This document shows positions 26,733 to 35,614 of a stretch of DNA of 50,388 nucleotides, piece after piece (within the stretch, counting starts at the first letter, position 1; the number at the start of each line of letters is the position of its first letter). A model generated the notes under the pieces. The model did no database searches. It worked only from the letters and a program-made list of their open reading frames with translations, and was not told the DNA's origin. Both the position numbers and the translations under genes were made by a program. Origin of the DNA: Crocinitomicaceae bacterium (GTDB taxonomy: Bacteria; Bacteroidota; Bacteroidia; Flavobacteriales_G; Salibacteraceae); NCBI GenBank assembly GCA_002713215.1, contig PAVO01000046.1, positions 1 through 50,388 on the forward strand. The letters run 5' to 3'.

Positions 26733-27980
26733 ATGAAAGTTGAAATAATAACCATAGGAGACGAAATATTAATCGGTCAGATTGTAGATACCAACTCGGC
26801 TTGGATGGCTAGCCAATTACACGAAATTGGAATTGAGGTTGCACAGGTTTCTAGTATTAGTGACAATAAAAAGCACATTCTCGATGCATTGGGTCAGGCC
26901 CTGGAGAGGGCCGATGTTGTATTGATAACCGGCGGGTTAGGTCCTACAAAGGACGATATTACTAAATTGACCCTAGCCGAGTATTTTGAAGATGAACTGG
27001 AATTTAGGCCGGAAGTATTTGAGCATGTCAAAGGGTTGTTCGATTCACTAAATATTCCCATGCCCGAAGTTAACCGAGAGCAGGCTATGCTTCCTTCAAA
27101 GGCAAAACATTTGATGAATGAGAAAGGAACAGCACCGGGAATGTGGTTTGAAGATAAAGGTAAAATTGTGGTTTCCATGCCTGGAGTTCCCTTTGAAATG
27201 AAGTACTTAATGACAGAGGAGATTCTTCCTCGTTTATCCGAAAAGACTGACTCAACTGAATTGGTTTACAAAACTATTCTTACCCAGGGAATAGGGGAAT
27301 CCGGTTTGATGGAGCATATAGGTGGTTGGGAGGATGACTTACTAAACTCAGGATTAGGCCTAGCCTGGCTGCCTTCGATGGGAAGGGTGAAGTTACGGGT
27401 AAGTGGAAAAGGAGACAACCGGATTGAACTGGAAACCAAAATTCAGAAACAGGTTGATCTTCTAAAATCAATAATTCCACAGTATTTTGTAGGTGAAGAT
27501 GTCGATGAGATTGAAATTGCCGTAGCCAACTTATTGATTGAAAAAGGATGGACAGTTAGTACCGCAGAAAGTTGCACCGGAGGATACGTTGCACATCGAC
27601 TAACCAGCATTTCGGGGAGCAGTGCGTACTTTGAAGGATCGGTGGTTTCCTATTCCAATAGAATTAAGGAAACAGTCCTGGGTGTCAGTTGGGAAAGCTT
27701 AAAAAAACATGGCGCTGTTTCGAAACAGGTGGTAGAAGAAATGGTTGAAGGCGTTAAGCAGAAGTTCGACACTGATTGTTCAATTGCAACATCCGGTATT
27801 GCTGGGCCAACCGGTGGAACAAAGGAAAAACCCGTTGGAACGGTTTGGATTGCTGTTTCTACTCCATCAGGTACAATTTCCCAGTGTTTTCGCTTTGGAA
27901 AAGACCGCGATAAAAACATTGTAAGATCTGCGCAAACGGGCCTTAGAATGTTGCAAAAAGAAATATTAAAACATTCTTGA
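26733..27980 (+). CDS. cinA: CinA family protein with nicotinamide-nucleotide amidase domain
   Basis: 415 residues. The N-terminal domain (about 1-170) is the MoCF/COG1058 fold with IITIGDEILIGQIVDTN and TGGLGPTKDD, linked in some members to NAD-derivative pyrophosphatase activity. The C-terminal domain (about 255-415) is the PncC-type amidase that turns NMN into NaMN: AESCTGGYVAHRLTSI, GSVVSYSN and SGIAGPTGG. Together they recycle pyridine nucleotides. Despite the name, a role in competence is not implied. rpmB follows 53 bases later with its own promoter, a common order in Bacteroidota. Confidence 0.93.
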   Translation: MKVEIITIGDEILIGQIVDTNSAWMASQLHEIGIEVAQVSSISDNKKHILDALGQALERADVVLITGGLGPTKDDITKLTLAEYFEDELEFRPEVFEHVKGLFDSLNIPMPEVNREQAMLPSKAKHLMNEKGTAPGMWFEDKGKIVVSMPGVPFEMKYLMTEEILPRLSEKTDSTELVYKTILTQGIGESGLMEHIGGWEDDLLNSGLGLAWLPSMGRVKLRVSGKGDNRIELETKIQKQVDLLKSIIPQYFVGEDVDEIEIAVANLLIEKGWTVSTAESCTGGYVAHRLTSISGSSAYFEGSVVSYSNRIKETVLGVSWESLKKHGAVSKQVVEEMVEGVKQKFDTDCSIATSGIAGPTGGTKEKPVGTVWIAVSTPSGTISQCFRFGKDRDKNIVRSAQTGLRMLQKEILKHS

Positions 27981-28000
27981 TTTTGTAGTAGGAATAGCAG

Positions 28001-28008
28001 TATATTTG
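28001..28008 (+). promoter_or_regulatory. -7 promoter element for rpmB
   Basis: TATATTTG, with TTG at 27977-27979 (inside the cinA stop region) as a possible -33 element at a 21-base spacing. The leader is about 20 bases. Confidence 0.6.
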
Positions 28009-28033
28009 CCGGCTGAAAATTAAGAGTACAATT

Positions 28034-28273
28034 ATGGCTAATGTTTGTCAAATCACAGGAAAGAAAGCAATGAGTGGAAACAATGTTTCTCATGCTATGA
28101 ACAAGACTAAAAGAAAGTTTAAGCCAAATTTACAGGTGAAGAAGTTTTATATTCCTTCTGAAGATAAATGGATTACCTTAAAAGTATCTGCTTCAGGAAT
28201 TCGAAATATCAATCGATTGGGAATTGAAACTGCTTTAAAACAAGCTACAGAAAAAGGGTTTTACAAAGCGTAA
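28034..28273 (+). CDS. rpmB: 50S ribosomal protein L28
   Basis: 79 residues, the usual length. It begins [18 protein letters not shown] and continues [12 protein letters not shown], the standard L28 N-terminal RNA-binding pattern, then [14 protein letters not shown]. Only one cysteine remains of the CxxC pair, so this is the zinc-free form. It is followed by a strong terminator, and the gene is not followed by rpmG (L33) and DUF4295 as is usual in related genomes, so this is a synteny break. Confidence 0.96.
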   Translation: MANVCQITGKKAMSGNNVSHAMNKTKRKFKPNLQVKKFYIPSEDKWITLKVSASGIRNINRLGIETALKQATEKGFYKA

Positions 28274-28295
28274 ACCACCTTATTGAATATAATTG

Positions 28296-28339
28296 AACCC
28301 CTTACGTTTTAGTGCTGCTAAAAAGTAAGGGGTTTTTTG
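28296..28339 (+). terminator. Terminator of rpmB
   Basis: The outer stem AACCCCTTAC (28296-28305) and GTAAGGGGTT (28325-28334) continues, after a G-A mismatch, into TTTTAG/CTAAAA. A T-run follows. Confidence 0.9.
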
Positions 28340-28427
28340 TTGCCCAATATTTAGAAGCCGACTTCAACAAATCTACCGGTCAATACGAATAATTCTCATC
28401 TTTGGCTGGTAATCTTCAACTTGGAAA

Positions 28428-29498
28428 TTGAGCAGGAATTTCAGAATAATTGTATTTGTTGTAGTGCTTTTTCAAAGCATATGTTATTCTGGTAAAACAC
28501 AAGTTCTCGATTCGGTAGACGCCGTAGTTGATCGCTTTAGTCATTACCTGCTCTATCGGGACCAGGACACCAATTACATTGCAAATTTTGGTAACGAATT
28601 TGCATTGAAATTGGTTACCATGAATAAGTACAATTACTTTGCTCTATTCGATACCCGGAAATCCAATTCCATTATTTATCAACCGGCACGTGATTTATAC
28701 TTAGGTATTGGGTTTGCCTATAAGTGGCTGGCATTAGATCTTACCTTGGGTGTGGGGTTATCAGGAACAAAGGAATTTGACGAGCAACAGTCATTTGACT
28801 TTCAGGGTAGGGTATATAGTAGCAAACATTATTTTGCCGGAACATTACAATATTATCGCGGGTACAAATTGAATAGATCTTATCAGTTTGATCCAGCAGC
28901 ACCGGTTATTTTAGATTCCGGAGAAACCGGGCTTAGAAAGGACATCAGAACAAACAACATTGAATTGCAGTACCTATATGCCCTGAACTATACCCGATTT
29001 TCTTTAAAAGCTCCGTTTGTCTTAAATGAAGTCCAAAAGAAAAGTGCAGGAAGTTTTATTGCCGGGGGAGCATTTTCTTCCTTTACAATGAACGGGGATT
29101 CATCAATTATTCCCGTTCGGGCAGAGGGTTTGTTTAACACCGAAGCACAACTCAACAATCTGAACATATTGAGTTTAGGAATAAACTTTGGATACATGCA
29201 TACCTTTGTTATAGGGAAGAATTTTTTTGTTACGGCTAGCTTAATTCCGGGTATTCATTATTATTCAGGAGATTATTCAAGTCCTAATATAAAATCATTG
29301 AACTCAAGCGTTAATCTGAAGCTTATTTCCATGAATGCATTCGGCTACAATGGTAGAAGGATTTTTGCCGGATTTAATATTTCGTACAATGGCTTTTTAG
29401 CTAAAATTATAGATGGATTATACCCGCAAATTGGTCACGGTAAACTAAGCTTATTTGTGGGCTACCGCTTTAAAAGTAAAAAGGATAGAAATGGTTAA
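28428..29498 (+). CDS. DUF4421 outer-membrane-barrel-like protein
   Basis: 356 residues. A signal peptide ends near YSGKTQ (residue 25). The mature protein follows the DUF4421 pattern: VVDRFSHYLLYRDQDTNYI near the start, then many alternating beta-strands (YLGIGFAYKWLALDLTLGVG, LSLFVGYRFKSKKD at the end). It probably sits in the outer membrane as a barrel. Function unknown in the family. No ATG is available before the signal peptide, and a stop lies 18 bases upstream, so TTG 28428 is the start. The last 8 bases overlap the next gene, suggesting coupled translation. Confidence 0.78.
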   Translation: MSRNFRIIVFVVVLFQSICYSGKTQVLDSVDAVVDRFSHYLLYRDQDTNYIANFGNEFALKLVTMNKYNYFALFDTRKSNSIIYQPARDLYLGIGFAYKWLALDLTLGVGLSGTKEFDEQQSFDFQGRVYSSKHYFAGTLQYYRGYKLNRSYQFDPAAPVILDSGETGLRKDIRTNNIELQYLYALNYTRFSLKAPFVLNEVQKKSAGSFIAGGAFSSFTMNGDSSIIPVRAEGLFNTEAQLNNLNILSLGINFGYMHTFVIGKNFFVTASLIPGIHYYSGDYSSPNIKSLNSSVNLKLISMNAFGYNGRRIFAGFNISYNGFLAKIIDGLYPQIGHGKLSLFVGYRFKSKKDRNG

Positions 29499-30648
29499 TA
29501 GAATGAATTTAAATCAATGGAAGTTAATCGCAGTATTGGCAACCATCCTACTGGTTTCCTGTTCAACCACAGAAGAGGCGCCCTCATTTAGAGAATGGTA
29601 CAGTAAAAATAAAGGTGCCAAAGCAGGCGAGTACGATTCGTCAAAGTTGAGAACCAAAGTCGTTACTTCAGAGAACTATCGCATTGATAAAATTTACCGG
29701 TCCATGATGGGGCCTACTTCAGAAGAAGAATTTCAATTGGCCGATTCTGGAGATTTGGTTTGGTTGGTTGGTTATGACGTACGGGTATTGGATTCTGCCG
29801 GCACCGAACTTTCACCGGAATTTATGTGCCACAATAACCTAAACCTTTCTGTTGAACGTAACTTCCCTTGGGAACCTGGTGTATTTGCTTATACCAACAG
29901 AATTTTTACCCTCACTCAAGGTTATACTCAGCTCCAGTTGCCCCAGGGCTTTGGAATTCCATTTCCAGCCAATCAGAAGTTTAAGGCCATTTTTCAGGCG
30001 TTGAATCATAACAATCCCACACTGGATACATCGCTTTATCATGAGGTGACCCTGAAATATTATTTGGATTCTGAAATCGAGTTCCCCATGCAAGCATTGT
30101 CGCAAAACACGGTATGGTTGGTAAAGCAATACGACGGACCTTATGGTGTGTATGGAGAAAAGCCGGAAAAAGAACTGAAAGAAGAGGAAGGTCAAAAATT
30201 CAATTATCACGAGGCCCAGCAACCCAGTTGCGGAGTGGATATGTTGGCCAACAACCCGCTGGCCGATTTGGATCTTTATTACGATCAATACGGCAGAAAA
30301 TTTACCGGACACTGGAAGATATCTCCGGGAACGGAAATGCTTCGCTTTGAAGCTACCAAAATGCTTAACCTCTCCGAAGATAAAATGCTGTATTATGCCA
30401 CAGCACACGTACATCCTTATTGCGAATACCTTGAGCTATATGATATCACCGATAGCCGAACCGTGTTTCGCACCGAAATGAAAAGCATTCCCGATAAAAT
30501 AGGATTGGAATACATAACCGATTTTACATCTGAAGAAGGCTTATTATTGAGTAAAGACCACCGTTATGAATTGGTTAGTTCCTACAACAATGTGGGAGAC
30601 GATACGCTTTCGGCCATGTCGGTTCTCTACCTCTACCTGAATCAATAG
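29491..30648 (+). CDS. Lipoprotein with a PHM-like (copper monooxygenase) fold pattern
   Basis: 385 residues. A lipoprotein signal peptide ends LLVSC (Cys near residue 27). Two beta-rich domains follow. Positions that match peptidylglycine hydroxylating monooxygenase are His114 (MCHNNLNLS), His173 (ALNHNNP, after a LPQGFGIPF motif like the PHM region before its H172), the pair His306-x-His308 (AHVHPY), and Met376 (SAMSVLYLY). The spacing 308 to 376 (68) is close to the 70 between PHM H244 and M314. The first His of the PHM HHM motif is Cys here. So the second copper site looks complete and the first altered; this is inference from pattern, not a recognised family hit. The start could also be ATG 29503. 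It overlaps the DUF4421 gene by 8 bases. Confidence 0.6.
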   Translation: MVNRMNLNQWKLIAVLATILLVSCSTTEEAPSFREWYSKNKGAKAGEYDSSKLRTKVVTSENYRIDKIYRSMMGPTSEEEFQLADSGDLVWLVGYDVRVLDSAGTELSPEFMCHNNLNLSVERNFPWEPGVFAYTNRIFTLTQGYTQLQLPQGFGIPFPANQKFKAIFQALNHNNPTLDTSLYHEVTLKYYLDSEIEFPMQALSQNTVWLVKQYDGPYGVYGEKPEKELKEEEGQKFNYHEAQQPSCGVDMLANNPLADLDLYYDQYGRKFTGHWKISPGTEMLRFEATKMLNLSEDKMLYYATAHVHPYCEYLELYDITDSRTVFRTEMKSIPDKIGLEYITDFTSEEGLLLSKDHRYELVSSYNNVGDDTLSAMSVLYLYLNQ

Positions 30649-30730
30649 ATTGGTGGATTGAATCAGCCGATTTACCAAATGAAATTCACTTTTTAACGAT
30701 TGTTGTTACTTCTGCTAAGCCCGATAACCA

Positions 30731-32197
30731 ATGAAAACTAAATTTGTTTTTATGAGTTCTAAGATGTTATTCGGAGTCCTGATTTTTATTCAAAGTATTG
30801 GACTTAGCGGTCAATCAATCGATGTTTATTTTCAGGATATCCAATGGGCTCATTATAACGCTAACATCAACATTTTTCTATCCGATGGAATAGGAAGCGC
30901 AATTAAAGGAGGAATTGATCCGGGTTATGTAGATAGTAAAATTGGAATCTCCGATTATGCTTTTCATAACATAAACGGAATGCTGATAGAAGCCATTAGT
31001 GTGGTCGATTTTAACCGGGCGGCCAATGAAAACCACTATGTATTGAAGTTTGCCAACGGACAATCCGCAACCTTTCCGGAAGTAATTATGTATTTAGCCG
31101 ATAACTACGCCAACTATTTTTCGGGACCTGATCTTACCCGACCATTTTTGCCTGAAGAGATGGTGAAAATTAAAGACTCCTGCAAATTGAAAGAGTCTAA
31201 ACGGGTGGTTTTACAGGAATACTGGTATTACGACATTCGGGACAACAAAATGAAACCCTACATACGGGGAATGGGAATAATTGACAATGTAGAAAAATCG
31301 AATACTCCAGTTGTTTGGGTCGATATGCGCTACTTCGAAGCCAATGTATTGAAAAGAATTAATGTAACGGAAGAAAACGGTGAATCACAGAACCTCATTG
31401 AATACATGATTAACCGACCATTTGTGATGGAGGATATTAAATGGGGCTACTCGCGCTATTTTGACCAAACCCAATATGACGCATATAACAATGAAGTTGA
31501 CGTGTACTTTGATTTATTGAGCCTCAATAATCAATTTGTATTGGAGCATGCCAGCATTAAGGTTAAAAAGGGAAAACCGTTGAAAACTAAAGAACTTAAG
31601 GGCTTGCTTGTCGATGGAGAACTTAGTGGGAAGTGGACACTTAATTACTCGAATGGAAAACCACGCGCTGAATTTCTCTTTGAAAATGGTATTGCTCAGG
31701 GAGAGTATAAGCTCTATACCATAAGTGGGGAGCTTAAGGAGAAAGGAAAACTAAGCAAAGGCAAAAAAGATGGAGAAATAACAGCTTACTTCCCTGGTGG
31801 ATCGAAAAAATCCGTAAAGCGTTATAAGAATGGTGTTTTAAACGGTAAGCAAGAGTTGTATTATACCAATGGTTCAGTTCACTCTAAATTCTCTTATCTA
31901 AACGGGTTTGTTGAAGGGGCGTTTGTTTCCTACAATCCCGACGGAAGTTCGAAATTAAAGGGAACTTTTAAAAAAGGGGTTATCGTTGAAGACTGGTATT
32001 ACAACATTGAAATTGATGATCTTATGTGTGGTTACTTAAATGATGAACTTCCACATCTTGGTGAGGTTGAAGGTATCGAATCCAATTGTATGGAAGATTG
32101 TACAGCCACTTTCCATTACAGGTTCAATGCAAAAGAAGACATCAATTGTTTCAATGGTATTTGCATAATACCAGAAAGAATGGGGAACATCAAATAG
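30731..32197 (+). CDS. Secreted protein with MORN-type repeats
   Basis: 488 residues. A signal peptide (cleavage near LSGQ, residue 28) is followed by about 260 residues of unrecognised sequence. Residues about 290-425 hold five to six MORN_2 (YwqK-like) repeats. Each is about 23 residues with a G-(E/K)-x-x-x-Y core, e.g. GKWTLNYSNGKPRAEFLF and GKQELYYTNGSVHSKF. The tail contains six cysteines, including CMEDC. Such repeats form beta-hairpin ladders; the protein may act at the cell surface or in the periplasm. Function unknown. It is 82 bases after the PHM-like gene, with a poor TACTTCTG promoter-like element between. Confidence 0.7.
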   Translation: MKTKFVFMSSKMLFGVLIFIQSIGLSGQSIDVYFQDIQWAHYNANINIFLSDGIGSAIKGGIDPGYVDSKIGISDYAFHNINGMLIEAISVVDFNRAANENHYVLKFANGQSATFPEVIMYLADNYANYFSGPDLTRPFLPEEMVKIKDSCKLKESKRVVLQEYWYYDIRDNKMKPYIRGMGIIDNVEKSNTPVVWVDMRYFEANVLKRINVTEENGESQNLIEYMINRPFVMEDIKWGYSRYFDQTQYDAYNNEVDVYFDLLSLNNQFVLEHASIKVKKGKPLKTKELKGLLVDGELSGKWTLNYSNGKPRAEFLFENGIAQGEYKLYTISGELKEKGKLSKGKKDGEITAYFPGGSKKSVKRYKNGVLNGKQELYYTNGSVHSKFSYLNGFVEGAFVSYNPDGSSKLKGTFKKGVIVEDWYYNIEIDDLMCGYLNDELPHLGEVEGIESNCMEDCTATFHYRFNAKEDINCFNGICIIPERMGNIK

Positions 32198-32234
32198 GTA
32201 CGTAAACCAAACCAACCAATCGAAACTAAATCGG

Positions 32235-32990
32235 TCAGAATTCTTCGTTAACCCCTAATCCAAACAGGGCGAAATCGTATTTTGAAGGATCATTAGGGTC
32301 GAACATTCGCAAAACCGACATAATCTCTTCCAGCGCTCTCCAGTCGTTTTGTTTGCGATTTAGAATTCCAAGCTTTCGTGCCATATTACCTGTATGGATA
32401 TCCAGGGGGATCATGAGTTTGGAAGGCGGCAATGCTTCCCAGATTCCAAAATCGACACCGCAGGTGTCTTTTCTATTCATCCAACGTAAGAACATATTCA
32501 ACCGCTTGGCCGCAGAACCTTTGGCGGGAGAGCTGATGTGCTTCTCCGATCTAATTTCATGTGGAGTTAACATCATCATGGCCCTAAACTGATTGATAGC
32601 CTCAAATGCACTTTCACAATTCGAGAATGACTTTTCCAGCCCACCTTTGAGATAGATATTTCGAAGCCCCAATACAAAGAATTGAAGATCTGTTCCGTTA
32701 AAGGTCCGATGTTTGAAATTTTCGAGTGTTTGAAGCTCATTTTTGCTGGCATTCATAACGAAATGAAAAGGTTCGTTTTCCATAAGATCCACCATCCGTT
32801 TAGCATTAGAAATAATGGTTTTTCGCTGACCCCAGGCAATTGAAGCAGCCAGTAAACCACTGATTTCTATATCCTCTTTTTTTGAAAACCCATGTGGAAT
32901 TTGAATGGGATCATCCGCAATAAAATCCGGGTGATTGAATTGCTCACTTTTAGCATCCAGAAAATCCTTCAATTCATCCCTCGACAACAT
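32235..32990 (-). CDS. TIGR02757 (DUF2400) family protein
   Basis: 251 residues, the normal family length. It starts LKDFLDAKSEQFNHPDFIADDPIQIPHGF, and IEISGLLAASIAWGQR and LQFFVLGLRNIYLK are conserved. Near the end PLDIHTGNMARKLGILNRKQNDW resembles the helix-hairpin-helix DNA glycosylase/endonuclease III region, and the family is thought to be related to those enzymes. Its role is unknown. It is the last gene of the mutL-lolD operon, 10 bases after lolD ends, which fits a DNA-linked job but does not prove it. Confidence 0.85.
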   Translation of the reverse strand: MLSRDELKDFLDAKSEQFNHPDFIADDPIQIPHGFSKKEDIEISGLLAASIAWGQRKTIISNAKRMVDLMENEPFHFVMNASKNELQTLENFKHRTFNGTDLQFFVLGLRNIYLKGGLEKSFSNCESAFEAINQFRAMMMLTPHEIRSEKHISSPAKGSAAKRLNMFLRWMNRKDTCGVDFGIWEALPPSKLMIPLDIHTGNMARKLGILNRKQNDWRALEEIMSVLRMFDPNDPSKYDFALFGLGVNEEF

Positions 32991-33000
32991 GTGAATCGGT

Positions 33001-33654
33001 TTAGTTTTTTACAACACCATCTTCAATGGTTAGCTTTCGATCTGCCATTTCAGCCAATTCCTGGTTGTGGGTCACAATCACGAAAGTCTGATTGAACTGG
33101 TCCCTCAAATCGAAGAAAAGGCGATGAAGTTCCTTGCTGTTTTTTGAATCCAAATTTCCCGATGGCTCATCAGCGTATAGTACCGATGGTTGGTTAATGA
33201 GTGCACGGGCAACTGCGACGCGCTGTTGTTCTCCGCCAGAGAGTTCCGCCGGTTTGTGTTGTGCCCGGTCTTTCATACCCAAAAAATCGAGGTACTCCAT
33301 GGCGCTGGCTTCTGCCTGTTTTTTGTTTACTCCTTTTATAAACGCTGGAATACAAACATTTTCCATAGCGGAGAATTCAGGAAGAAGTTGATGGAATTGA
33401 AAAACGAATCCAATTTCATTATTCCTAAACCTGGAAAGCGCCTTCGACTTCAATCGGGTAACATCAATGTCATTGATGATCAAATTACCCTGATCAGGAC
33501 GATCCAGCGTACCTAAAATCTGAAGCAGAGTGGTTTTTCCAGCACCTGACGCTCCAACGATTGATACAATCTCCCCTTTATTGATAGAAAGATCAATTCC
33601 TTTCAATACCTGAAGTTGACCGTATGACTTGGTAATATTAGACGCTTGAATCAT
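33001..33654 (-). CDS. lolD: LolD-type ABC transporter ATPase
   Basis: 217 residues. ATPase of the LolCDE/MacB type, which extracts lipoproteins from the inner membrane or drives related envelope transport. The Walker A motif is GASGAGKTT at residues 34-42, the Q-loop is [10 protein letters not shown], the signature is [15 protein letters not shown], Walker B is [12 protein letters not shown], and the H-loop is IVTHNQ. ATG 33654 is chosen over TTG 33666 because it lies 2 bases after the upstream gene's stop. The membrane partners (LolC/LolE) are not in this operon. Confidence 0.9.
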   Translation of the reverse strand: MIQASNITKSYGQLQVLKGIDLSINKGEIVSIVGASGAGKTTLLQILGTLDRPDQGNLIINDIDVTRLKSKALSRFRNNEIGFVFQFHQLLPEFSAMENVCIPAFIKGVNKKQAEASAMEYLDFLGMKDRAQHKPAELSGGEQQRVAVARALINQPSVLYADEPSGNLDSKNSKELHRLFFDLRDQFNQTFVIVTHNQELAEMADRKLTIEDGVVKN

Positions 33655-33655
33655 A

Positions 33656-34741
33656 CTATTGCTCAAAAGTAAAATAAGCCACCAAAGGATAGTGGTCCGA
33701 CAGGTCTTCTTTTACAACATTGAAGTAGGTATTGTCTATTTCGGGGCTGTGTAGAATGTAATCGATTCTTAAAAGAGGAAACATACCATTGTAGGTGCTT
33801 CCAATTCCTCTTCCTTTGGCTTCGAATGCATCGGTTAAATTACCCCGAATAAGATCGTATGAATAGGACAACGGAGTATCGTTAAAGTCACCGCAAACGA
33901 TTACCGGAAAGGGACAATCTTCAATGTGTTGCCTTATAATCTTAGCTTGTTCCTCTCTTTTAATAAAGGCGGACTTAAATCGACTGACAATGTTTTTGGC
34001 ACCGTCAATTTTTTCTTCGTTTGAGGCGTCAAGCGATTGGAGAAACTCATAGTCCTTTCTTCTAAAATGAAGGCTTTGTAAGTGCATGTTATACACCCGA
34101 ACAATCTTTCCGTTGAAGTCAATGTCCGTAAATATGCACATGTTGGTTCCTTCGCGTTCAAAGGGAACAATCCCTTTTTCAATTATCGGGTACTGGCTCA
34201 GGGTGGCAATACCAAACGAATTCTCTCGGAATTGGGCCAGGTATTCCACGTGCCGGTACCTTGTACCCGTAATTCGTTTAATGGAATCATAGGGTGCAAA
34301 TCCCTTTCTTTTCGTATCGAAAAACTCCTGAAAGCAATAAACGTCAAACAGTTCCTGATCCAGAAACTCAAATATTTTCTTACTGTCCTCCGTTTGAAAT
34401 ACCGGACCATTGAGCCCAAGTGCTCTTAAATTGTGAGACATGATCTTTATAGACTCAATGGGAGGGTAGGGGTCCTGTTTTTTGAACCGAATGAATTTTC
34501 CATAGTGGAAGTAACCAACACCAATAATGACAACAGAAAAAAGCAATTGTTTTTTAAGTCGAATTAGCCAATAGAGAACAAACAATGCGTTAACAACAAG
34601 CAGGAATGGATATCCCAAACCAAAAAAAGATACAAACCAGAATTGCGTTGGACTGGCGTAAGGAGAGATATAGGCAATTAATAAAGAAAGTCCTGCGAGA
34701 ACATTTACACCAAAAAGTAATTTGTCAATTAACTTCCTCAC
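33656..34741 (-). CDS. Membrane-anchored endonuclease/exonuclease/phosphatase family protein
   Basis: 361 residues. Three hydrophobic helices occupy about residues 5-90, followed by an EEP (DNase I-like) domain with its full catalytic set: SHNLRAL, CFQEF (metal Glu), [28 protein letters not shown] and [11 protein letters not shown]. Substrate could be nucleic acid or a phospho-compound such as an inositol phosphate. The anchored form suggests action at the membrane; which side the domain faces is not clear. The start is GTG 34741 in a GTGA overlap with the upstream rhomboid stop. It belongs to the mutL operon. Confidence 0.85.
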   Translation of the reverse strand: MRKLIDKLLFGVNVLAGLSLLIAYISPYASPTQFWFVSFFGLGYPFLLVVNALFVLYWLIRLKKQLLFSVVIIGVGYFHYGKFIRFKKQDPYPPIESIKIMSHNLRALGLNGPVFQTEDSKKIFEFLDQELFDVYCFQEFFDTKRKGFAPYDSIKRITGTRYRHVEYLAQFRENSFGIATLSQYPIIEKGIVPFEREGTNMCIFTDIDFNGKIVRVYNMHLQSLHFRRKDYEFLQSLDASNEEKIDGAKNIVSRFKSAFIKREEQAKIIRQHIEDCPFPVIVCGDFNDTPLSYSYDLIRGNLTDAFEAKGRGIGSTYNGMFPLLRIDYILHSPEIDNTYFNVVKEDLSDHYPLVAYFTFEQ

Positions 34742-35610
34742 TTTTTGTTGCTTGCTCTAAACAAAAACTCCTTTTCTTCTGTGGTAAGTGCATCGTATCC
34801 CGATTCGGAAATTTTGTCTAAAATGGAATCGATTCTTTGCTGATCGGTGGCACTCACCGATTGATTTTTAGAAGTTGAAGTTCTGCCGGGTCGTTTAGGT
34901 TTCTTAACCACCTTGAGTTTTTGTTTGGAAGCAAAAAGCCCCATAAACCAATCTACAATACCGTAAAATGCACTGCTCCAGTCGTTACCCGATCGCAACT
35001 GCCGAATAAAAACATACCCCAGAGCTGCACCACCCAAATGGGCCAGCTTACCTCCCATATTAATCGAGAAATCAATGATAGAAGTAAGGATTAGAATTCC
35101 CAATCCAACGTACTTCATTCGTACCCGCCCAATAAGAAACAGCATGACCTCGTAATCGGGCAGTAAGGTGGCAACAGCAATTACAACTGCCATTACACCC
35201 GCAGAGGCACCAATAAGGCCAGAGCCCATGGCAACATCTCCGGTCAAGGCCATGAAGTTATAGGCTACAAGGTAGGCGATACCTCCCGCTATTCCTCCAA
35301 AAAAGTAAATGGATACAACTCGTCTTTTTCCCAGGTATTCCAGCAAAATTCTTCCCATCCAATACAACCACAGCATATTGAATAATATGTGAAGAAATCC
35401 ACCATGCATAAACATATAGGTAACCAGGGTCCACGGTTTCACAATAAACTCCATAGCGCTTCCCGGCAATCCCAGCCATTCAAAGAAGGGGATAAATCGA
35501 CCAAATAGGTTGTCTACGATAAAAACAATTACATTGATGAGAATAAGCTTGGAAAGAGGGTTATCTCCCTTCAAAATTCGCTTTAGGTCTTCTACAATAA
35601 AATTGCTCAT
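34738..35610 (-). CDS. Rhomboid family intramembrane serine protease (second of a pair)
   Basis: 290 residues. Rhomboids cleave membrane proteins within the bilayer using a Ser-His dyad. The catalytic Ser is in GASAGVM (about residue 135) and the His in KLAHLGG (about 190). The structural motif MFMHGGFLHILFNMLWLYWMG in the L1 loop and helix 2 is intact. There are about six membrane helices. A basic C-terminal cytoplasmic tail of about 80 residues (KKPKRPGRTSTSKNQ) ends in a short helical motif, probably for regulation or partner binding. It begins 4 bases after the first rhomboid stops. Confidence 0.92.
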   Translation of the reverse strand: MSNFIVEDLKRILKGDNPLSKLILINVIVFIVDNLFGRFIPFFEWLGLPGSAMEFIVKPWTLVTYMFMHGGFLHILFNMLWLYWMGRILLEYLGKRRVVSIYFFGGIAGGIAYLVAYNFMALTGDVAMGSGLIGASAGVMAVVIAVATLLPDYEVMLFLIGRVRMKYVGLGILILTSIIDFSINMGGKLAHLGGAALGYVFIRQLRSGNDWSSAFYGIVDWFMGLFASKQKLKVVKKPKRPGRTSTSKNQSVSATDQQRIDSILDKISESGYDALTTEEKEFLFRASNKK

Positions 35611-35614
35611 CTAG

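Noticed and set aside
29839-30414. 191-codon open frame antisense to the PHM-like gene
   Set aside because: It is fully inside a better-supported gene and reads as mirror-image codons of it.
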